From Lycium barbarum (Eukaryota > Streptophyta > Magnoliopsida > Solanales > Solanaceae), in contig NC_083345.1 of NCBI RefSeq assembly GCF_019175385.1, positions 13,044,027-13,108,026 on the forward strand: 64,000 bases of DNA, in the 5' to 3' direction. Under the pieces are notes generated by a model. It was not told where the DNA came from, made no database searches, and was given only the letters and a program-made list of their open reading frames with translations. The translations under genes and the position numbers were made by a program. Shown one piece after another: positions 56,440-64,000 of the stretch. Position 1 is the stretch's first letter. The number at the start of each line of letters is the position of its first letter.

Positions 56440-58440
56440 ACATCTACTCAATAATTAAAACTTGAATCACCTCCCTTCAATTTTAAAACTAAAACATCAC
56501 CTATAATTAAATGGCCCGAGTTTTTTTGCAATTGGTTTACGTATTTGAACTATAAATTCAAATATGTAATTTCATCCTTTTTCCTGATCCATTCTAAATG
56601 AAGTTATTCGCACATAGTTTTGACATCAAATTTTTACCATTTAATTATGGTTAAGTAATTTTTTTTTTCACTTTAATTTATAACTTTAAAAGTTCAATTT
56701 CTGGATCTTAATCAAGGTAGGGATTTTCCTGATTAATCTTCAACCAATTATATTAGCCAATAAAACTACGCCAACTGTTGAATTCTTTACACGCTTTACA
56801 TTGCTGGATGAACATTCAATTTCATTGTCCTACGCAAATTCAAATTTAATGTCGGCATGTAAGCATAACGTTTTTCACACTGCAAGAATTACATCCCAAT
56901 ACGTAAAGAACAAACAGTTACACTAGCTGATCATAAGGTTTCATGTCATTATGACAAATATAGTTTTTGCATGCGCATTTTCGAACCGTTAGCATATCGC
57001 AAGTTTCGTGCACCCTTATATTAGTGATGAAAGGTAGGATTTATTCTTGATTAAAGGAAAAAAAAATATCATTCGATTTTTTGGATGCTAGATTGCTTAA
57101 GAATCTAAGTTATTTATATTATATACACGAAATCAATATAGGTCAACAGTTTACGGGATATTAATTATCTTCTTTCATCAAATTACTAATTTACACTAAA
57201 TAGAGTTACTGTAAACCGTTACTGATAATTGACTTTAAGCAATCTTACAATATCATCAAATAAACTCCAGAGATAAAGATTTCAAGCATAGCGGTAATTT
57301 ATTGATTTACCAGACATTTTCCAACATATTGAAATAATATATAGCGCTCTTCGTCTAACGTGTAAGGGTGAATAGAAACCTAAATGCATTTTTAAAAGCT
57401 AGGACTAATCGAAGTGTCTTGTGACCAGGAGATCTCAGATTCGAACCGTGGAACTAGCCTATTGCATAAGCATACAATAGATCCTTGTGATCCGGCCCTT
57501 CCCTCGAGCACCTGCATAGCTGGAGCTTCTGTCCTTTTTTAGTACCAGTCGAGGTGGAGGCCATCTTTTAGCTATGAGTCCGACATAATTCAATAGCTTT
57601 AACTCAAATAATGTATTTGTATTAAATAAAATTTATTTAATATCGTATAAATAATAAATTCATCAGAAAACAAAAATAAATTATGAACCAACACCCATAA
57701 ATTATAAATGCAGGCTCCACCCCAGCATTTTTATCACAAAATAATGATATATCAATATTTTGTATACAATAATTTAAATCTAAATTTTCTGCGTAGTTCA
57801 TAATTTACATTGATAAGTGTTACTCACCGTCACAATATATGCATCATACTTTCCTTTTTAGAATGTCCTCAAGAAAATTGTTATACTTTTTTATTTAGAA
57901 ATAATTTAACTTTAAATTTTTAATTATATTCTTAGTGAGCTAATCTATAGCCACTCAAATATCTACATATTATTTTTCATCCACAATTTTAAAAAATTCT
58001 TTATTAAATTTTCTACTTAGACACATATCGTTACATGAATTGAGATGGAGAGACTAGTATACTATAATATCACAACATGATGAATTTAAGAAAGAGGTTG
58101 TGGAGAAATAATGGTGGTGCATTACGTACCAAGTATTTACATTTCTAATGTAAGAAAGGACCAATGCCAAAAATCCGGTAAAACACTTACTCGCATTGGG
58201 TATTTACACTAAGTAATTAATGTATGATATATGTTTGAATATACAACTATTACGTAATCATAATTAATTAATGATAATATTCACTTCAATAAATTATTTA
58301 ATCATGATAAATTGCATTAGTTTGTTATAAACACCCCGAGCAGATAAGCTTTACCCAAAAATCCTATAGTCACTTCCCCAATAACCCACATTACTTTTGT
58401 CATATACCCCCTTCTTTACCAATTTACCCCTACCCAAATC
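56440..58440 (+). repeat. ELIP unit B, intergenic block upstream of ELIP-2
   Basis: Homologous but more diverged than units A and C to each other. Shared blocks include GAACATTCAATTTCATTG (56810), GTCGGCATG...CATAACG (56850), AACCGTTAGC (56985) and GTTGTGGAGAAATAATGG (58098). It carries a SINE at about 57400-57542 that is absent from unit A. Confidence 0.75.
57400..57542 (+). mobile_element. TS-type SINE (tRNA-derived)
   Basis: Contains GTGACCAGGAG, the RNA polymerase III B-box-like GATTCGAACC at 57439-57448, GTGGAACTAGCCT, CATACAATAGATCCTTGTG, CCGGCCCTTCCC and GCATAGCTGGAGCTT, followed by a T-run. This order is that of the tobacco TS SINE family. Several mismatches make it an old copy, and I found no clear TSD. 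Confidence 0.85.
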
Positions 58441-58454
58441 ATGCAATACAAGTT

Positions 58455-58825
58455 CAAGTTCTAGGAGGTTCTAGACATATACGGGGTGAATTGGCAGGCC
58501 ACATCACTCTGCTACTTTGGAAAAAGCCCAGTGAATCCACGTTACTTGGTTATCTTTACCGGCCGAAAACTGAATTACGTGGCTCAACAAATATCCACCC
58601 TTTTTGTATTCTCTTCTTACCCTTCCATCATGCACCCTATAAATGCCGACCAACCTCGTAGTGCAATTATTATCAAGTGAGTTAATTAGTTTGGTCACTA
58701 AAAAACACTACTACATTAGTCTTCCTTCACTTTCTTACTTCCTCAGTATTTTGCTAAGCCCTTAAGTCTCTGTTAAGAGAAGAGTAAAACATTCACTCTA
58801 TATTTTGAGTTTTAGAGAGGTAAAA
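58455..58825 (+). promoter_or_regulatory. Promoter and leader of ELIP-2
   Basis: TATA box CTATAAAT at 58637-58644, ACGTGGC at 58577-58583, and a mutated G-box CACGTT at 58536-58541 where ELIP-1 has CACGTG. The leader is long, about 160 bases, and nearly identical to that of ELIP-1. Confidence 0.75.
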
Positions 58826-61240
58826 ATGACAACTTCATTTGGCATGCAATCCATGATTTTGGGAAGTCCAGTCACAAGTTTTTGGCAAAGTAAAAATGGC
58901 TGTGTTCCTAGCTGTTACTTGCCACTCCTTCAGAAGAGTTCGCGTCTTCGTGTTAAGTGCATGTCTGAGGTCAGTTCACAAAACTTAAATGTCCTTTTAT
59001 ATTGACATGTACATACGTAGTAACCCATTGATTTTTATACCAAAAATCAATACTTTAGTATGGTTTGACTTTTAAATAATATGATACTGCAAATAAGTTT
59101 ATTATGATGACTATGTACTCTTGAATAAAGAGATATTAAACGTTTGTTTAAAATCCAGGAGGGTGAGAAATCAGAGCAATCCACAAGCCCTAATTTGACA
59201 GATGCTGCTGCTACACCCAAGCCAACACCTCCTCCATCTGCAAAGGTTTGTATCCTTTTTTCAGAAGTTCACATATCTCACGTTAAGCATATTTTTAGGT
59301 GGATTTCAGATTTCCATTTCAACTTTTGACAAAACAATAAATTTAAATCTTGGTTATAAGTAAAGTTCGATTATGTAAATTAAATTCATAATAGTACTCC
59401 ATTCTCAATTGTACATGAAGGAAGACAGATTGTTTACTACTTTTTTTTTCTTTTTTTAAAATGATTGTTTACTACTGTCTAGGAAACAAGTTAGAGAATT
59501 ACTCCTTTAATTTCTTTAAAAGTTTCCTAAAGTATGTTTCTTATAAACATGAGGGGATGTTGAATCTTGCTAGTAACCTTGGCATGATATATATTTCTAG
59601 ATTTCATTTTCAATGGAAATTGGATGTTGAGTTTGTATGAGGGGATGTTGAATCTTGCTAGTAACCTTGGCATGATATATATTTCTAGATTTCATTTTCA
59701 ATGGGAATTGGATGTTGAGTTTGAACTTACTTGATGGACAGTGAATTTTAGCTTGTGATGGCTGGTTAAGCAACTATTTTTCCTAATTGTCTATTCATAC
59801 TCATTAATAAAAAATAAAAAAAAATATTTAAATGAACTGATTGTGTAAATCATATAGAATTTGATTTTCACCCTCAACTTTACTTTAAAAATTAAACTCC
59901 CTCTTAACTCTGAACAATAGTCATTCTTTCCTCTTTATCCTAATTGACTTTTTTAAATTCTTATGTTACCCTTACATTATCAACTTATCTTTTGTACTTT
60001 CATTTTTTTTAAATCATGATTTTTTTTAATCTATGTAACAAATTTTGAATAAAAATTAAATATTAATTTCGAGATGGAAATAGTGAAAAATACTGGTTGA
60101 GTATATAACTTGTTGACGTTCTATAATGAAATAAATGAGAAGAAAAAGAGTTTTTTTATATTAGTAATAATTATCAAAACTCTGATATCTATTTAGAAAA
60201 GTGAAAATAATAGATAGTAATAACTTTATAGATATCTTTCAATGCAAGTAATACCAAAAAATTAATTAAAAAAAGAGGTATATTCTACAACAGATTCCTA
60301 AAAGATTATCTATTTATTATAAATAAATTTTAAATTATAAGTTAAAGTATTTCATTAATGACAATCAAAACTCATTTATATATTGACAATAGAAAATAAG
60401 AGAAGTGAAACTCAAATTTACAAATAATAGGTAATGTGTGCGTGTGTGTGTTTGTGTCTTAAAATATCAATCATAAAAGTAACATTAGATTTATACTTTT
60501 AGATTTTGTGATAAATTTATAAAAGGATTATTCTACTTATAATATGAATTTAAATAAAAATTTATAAATATCTATGTTAAAAATTTAAATTTTATCTAAT
60601 ATAACAAGGTATTACATAGATGGAAGATTAAAAATGTTAAGGATAAAATAAACATTACATAGGATAAAGGGGGAAGAATGTCTGTTGTGGAAAGTTTGAT
60701 TTTTAAAATAAAGTTGGGAGTGAAAATGATTTTCACCCTATAAAACTTTAGCTCCAGAAAAAATAACTTTATCCATTTTTGTAGGAACTCCTACATTTCT
60801 CATTATGTAAGTAGCTGTGTTTAATTTTGATCGATGTGTACATTAATTTAACATTATTTTCTACTTGTGTATTTATGTAACAGCCAAAGCCTAGCACCAA
60901 TTTCACCGATGTATTCTCATTCAGTGGGCCAGCACCTGAGAGGATCAACGGTAGGCTAGCAATGATCGGATTTGTAGCAGCTATGGGTGTAGAACTTGCC
61001 AACGGTGCAGATTTATCAGTTCAGTTATCAAGTGGTGGACTTTCATGGTTTTTGGGGACAAGTGCTTTGCTAACTTTGGCTTCACTTATCCCATTGTTCC
61101 AAGGAGTTAGTGCTGAATCCAAATCTGGTGGGATAATGAGTGCTAATGCTGAGATTTGGAATGGAAGATTTGCGATGTTGGGATTAGTTGCTTTAGCTTT
61201 TACTGAATATGTTAAAGGAGCTGGCCTCTTCCAAGTCTGA
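58826..61240 (+). CDS. ELIP: Early light-induced protein (ELIP-2), chloroplastic
   Basis: Stress- and light-induced thylakoid protein of the LHC superfamily that binds pigments and protects against photo-oxidation. Exons 58826-58969, 59159-59245 and 60884-61240, all with GT/AG borders and phase 0, encode 195 residues, the usual ELIP size. Residues 1 to about 45 are a serine/basic transit peptide ending RLRVKC. Exon 2 is an acidic, Pro/Thr-rich linker ([11 protein letters not shown]). Exon 3 holds three membrane helices. Helices 1 and 3 carry the chlorophyll-binding motifs [12 protein letters not shown] and [12 protein letters not shown]; helix 2 is [18 protein letters not shown]. No defect is seen. 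Intron 2 is 1.6 kb and contains a TIR element and an 88-bp duplication. It is one of a tandem set (ELIP-1 at 44643 is broken). Confidence 0.96.
59551..59724 (+). repeat. 88-bp tandem duplication in ELIP-2 intron 2
   Basis: GAGGGGATGTTGAATCTTGC begins both copies (59551 and 59639). The copies are nearly identical, so the duplication is recent. Confidence 0.95.
59861..60735. mobile_element. TIR element in ELIP-2 intron 2
   Basis: The left end GATTTTCACCCTCAACTTTA is matched by the reverse complement of the right end, CATTTTCACTCCCAACTTTA. The inverted similarity extends about 75 bp, to CATTCTTTCCTCTTTATCC/CATTCTTCCCCCTTTATCC. The non-coding core of about 700 bp is AT-rich. The target duplication is unclear. 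Confidence 0.7.
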
Positions 61241-61393
61241 ATGTATATAAATTTTGCTCGAGCTTATTTGTTGTTTTTGGATTTTTGATGTAAAGATTAT
61301 ATCAATGCAAGTATCTTCAGTAATGAGAATTATAATTCAGAAATATATTTTTGAGTGAATCTTCTGTTTCCTAGAATTATAATTATAATAGAT

Positions 61394-62538
61394 AACGATG
61401 TCACAAACTGTTCTCTCTAGTCTATTCTTATGTCCTAGAGATCGAGAAACGTATGTTCACTTGTTATTGCATAAAATAAAATAAAAGGCAGTAGTGCATG
61501 GTGAAAAATTGTATAGTTGTTCCTTCGGATCAAAAAAAGAGTTCATTTTGTCATTTGTACATTCTTTAAGAAAATATTAACTTTTAGATAAAAATAGGTA
61601 ATTTAATTAAATTATTTCTAATTAAATAGGCATTAGGATGTGATCATATAATAATTAATAGGGATAAATATAAAAAAAATAAGGTTAATTTTTTTTTATT
61701 TGCTAAGTGGATTTTTTTTTATCCATAAAAAAAAAAAGGCTAAGCGAATTTTATTTTTTTTAATCCGGAGGGAGTACTGTTTAAATCAAACAACAATAAT
61801 TTCCGGGAACAATAATTTCCGGAAAAAAAGAATTGAAAAAGTTTTTTTTGTGGGGTATCAATTATAATCGTAGAAAATTGCATCAGGCATTCACTTTGAG
61901 TACTCCTAGACGCAATATATCCAAAATTTAAAATTATTTAAAGTTAAGTCAGAAAAAACATGTTACTACTTGAATGAAGATCCGAAATTGATGTGCTCTA
62001 AAATCTGAAAAGCTTCCTTTTAAATGGACCTTTGACAGCACTTAATAACAAAACAGAGTGAAGGCAAGTCCAGAAAAGAAACTTTGAGCCTTAATTTTGT
62101 TAAAATTGTTAAGTTAGGCAAGTCACTGTCAAAAAGTGTTCAATCTTAGCTAGTTCCTCGATCTAGCGGGGTTAATCTTTTTAAACACTCATACATAATG
62201 TTTAAACCAATTTTGTGAATATAAAATTAGAATTTTTATGTATAAACTTTTACCACTTAATTATGATTAAAGAATTATATTTTATTTTAGTTTATAACAT
62301 TAAAGATTTAATTACTTGACGCTACTCCATCTAGCGGGGTTAATCTTTTTAAACACTCATACATAAATGTTTAAACCAATTTTGTGAATATAAATTAGAA
62401 TTTTTATGTATAAAATTTTACCACTTAATTATGATTAAAGAATTATATTTACTTTAGTTTAAAACATTAAAGATTTAATTACTTGACTTGATGTAAGTAC
62501 TTAATGCAAAATTAGGCAAGAAAACTGTGCCAAGTGTC
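61394..62538 (+). repeat. ELIP unit C, 3'-flank homology block
   Basis: Closely matches 35163-35866. It contains its own tandem duplication: CATCTAGCGGGGTTAATC through ATTACTTGAC occurs at about 62160-62318 and again at 62329-62485. Confidence 0.85.
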
Positions 62539-62659
62539 GAGCTCATCGCACGGGGCTTGCTTAGTGCGGATTATCTCTCCTGTGCGGTTTGTCATCTATT
62601 GCACAGGAGCTGGGTGTACCTTGTGTGTACCCAAAGGATAGCGACTGCGGGTCTCCTAT

Positions 62660-62695
<36 letters not shown>

Positions 62696-62707
62696 GTGCC
62701 AAGTGTC
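62521..62707 (+). mobile_element. SINE with poly(A) tail and 18-bp TSD
   Basis: AAAACTGTGCCAAGTGTC at 62521-62538 is repeated perfectly at 62690-62707. Between them is a GC-richer body of about 124 bp starting GAGCTCATCGCACGGGG and containing GCACAGGAGCTGGG and GCGACTGCGGG. A pure A-tail follows at 62663-62689. It resembles the SolS SINE families of Solanaceae. The homologous site in unit A (40583-40600) lacks the insertion. Confidence 0.92.
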
Positions 62708-64000
62708 TGACTCTTATTATATGTACTGATCAATGGTAATGTTGCTGAAAGAACATTCAATTTCATTGTGTTACGCCAAACCATTAATAGAGCCAAACAT
62801 GTTGGCATAACGTTTTACACTGCAACACGTAAATCCCGATATGTAAAGCGGACAAATATTTAGTCATAAGATTCCCTGTCATTCTAGTTCTTGCATGTTT
62901 GAACGGTTAGCTTAGCAAGTCTAGACCCATCCTTATATTTAGGGGTGGGCATTTCGGGCCGTGGGATTGGATATGAAAATTTCGATTTGAAGTTTCGATT
63001 TTTGGATTGAAGAAATTACAATCCAAATAAGCTCGGATTGGATTGGTTTTTTTAAATTCGATTTCGGGTTAATCGGTTTGGATATTTCGGATTTTTTGTT
63101 TTGACTTTTGAGCCTTTAGGGCAGGCTTATTAGAAATGAAATTAATGTGCGTCAGTTACCAAGTTACAAGTCTTAGCATAATGTAAAACTAAATATGTGG
63201 ATCAATAGAGAGTTGTTATGACTAAACCAAAAGGTATCAAGTCACATGTTTCAGTTCTACATTATTCTCTCCGTTTCATTGGAAGTTTCCTTATGCTAAA
63301 TGAATAAAATAAAAAATTTAAAAAAATACGAGCAATTACATGGAACCATAAGAAGTAAATGTTGGGAATGAGAAGAAAGGAAATGAAGTATAAATACTAT
63401 AAAAAGAAAAATATATTTTAAAAAATAAAAATAATTAAAAAGTAAAAATAAAAAATAAATTAAATAATAGAAATAAAAAATAAATTAGAAAAGAAAAGAA
63501 ATTAAAATAAAATTAAAAATAGAAATTAAAAATAAATTAAAAAAGAAAAGAAATTAAAATAAAATTAAAAAGAAATAAACTAAAAGGTAATCCTGTAATT
63601 ACAGGGTATAATTACACCCAATTCTCAGCGCCCCTCCCCCCCCCCCCCCCCCCCCTCGAGAATTGGAGAATATAATTACACCCTCTCAATTACATTCAAT
63701 TTCCATCTAACTGTGTAATTACCTGATCAAATAAACATGTTAAACTGTGTAATTACACTCAATTTCAATTACCTGGGTGGCTTTCCAAACTGGCCCTTAG
63801 TCATAAGGTTCCATGTCACTATAGCTTGCATTTATGAACCGTTAGCCTGTCAAGTCTAGACCACCTTATATTAGTGAAACGTGGTCTTTTTCTTCATTAA
63901 AGAGAAAGATCATTTGATTTATCTTGGATGATAGATTTCTTAAGAATCTATGTTATGTATTATAATGTAGCTTAACAGATTATAGCATATATTAATTATA
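62708..64000 (+). repeat. ELIP unit C, intergenic block with an insert, running off the window
   Basis: 62708-62940 matches 40600-40810 of unit A. An insert of about 860 bases follows (62941-63796). It starts TAGGGGTGGGCATTTCGG, has a repetitive AAATTAAAAATAAA stretch at 63400-63590, and a C-run at 63636-63655. At 63797 the unit resumes with a second copy of TAGTCATAAG...TATATTAGTG, and 63873-64000 again matches unit A (about 40815-40925). By analogy the next ELIP promoter and gene should lie within a few kilobases to the right. Confidence 0.75.

Noticed and set aside
63580..63760. TGTAATTACA-rich stretch as a separate MITE
   Set aside because: Several TGTAATTAC motifs are present in both orientations, but I could not define matching ends or a target duplication.

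Overview
The window is nuclear DNA from a flowering plant, almost certainly a member of Solanaceae. The evidence is spliced plant genes (a class I chitinase and chloroplast early light-induced proteins, ELIPs), a TS-type SINE and other SINEs of the kind known from Solanaceae, and very dense nested transposable elements. I cannot name the species. Few genes look functional: an intact three-exon class I chitinase on the minus strand (15557-16867) and an intact three-exon ELIP gene on the plus strand (58826-61240). Most of the rest is transposons, their fragments and pseudogenes.

Left part (1-15 kb). An LTR end (1-384) is followed by an LTR-like stretch (519-6800) split by a 4.6 kb CACTA transposon (1456-6033, TSD TAT). 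This CACTA carries six consecutive exons of an aldehyde dehydrogenase 7 (antiquitin) gene between arrays of a 20-bp perfect palindrome, so it is a Pack-CACTA. Next come an inverted LTR fragment (6830-8342), an ORF1-only LINE-like element (8579-12919) split by a 3.2 kb solo LTR (9611-12811, TSD GTCCC), and a Mutator-like long-TIR element (13598-14764, 9-bp TSD).

Centre (15-35 kb). The chitinase gene is followed by a second solo LTR (18739-21138, TSD AATAC), a decayed Ty3/gypsy gag, an orphan exon of a glycine-rich (TGD5-like?) protein, a MITE and a 52-bp truncated SINE. Then comes a structurally complete, apparently very young, non-autonomous LTR retrotransposon on the minus strand (25633-31336, TSD GTGAT, tRNA-Asp-type primer site). 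After that lie two LTR halves joined head to head and a region of about 195-bp tandem repeats.

Right part (35-64 kb). This is a tandem ELIP locus. Three homologous flanking units can be followed: A from about 35.16 kb, B from about 56.5 kb and C from about 61.4 kb to the window edge. Unit A received a Ty1/copia element (35872-40561, TSD TCCTT) and a long inverted-repeat element (41604-43444). Its ELIP gene (44643-45099) keeps only exons 1 and 2. Exon 3 and its downstream flank were replaced by a broken hAT element (45297-49411) and an internally deleted Mutator-like element (about 49.4-56.4 kb). That element carries a truncated DUF1985/Ulp1-type gene and a converging truncated MURA fragment, and its introns and flanks are packed with GTTGCAAC palindromes. 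Unit B holds the intact ELIP. Unit C has the same intergenic sequence, with a SINE inserted, and predicts another ELIP copy just beyond the right edge.
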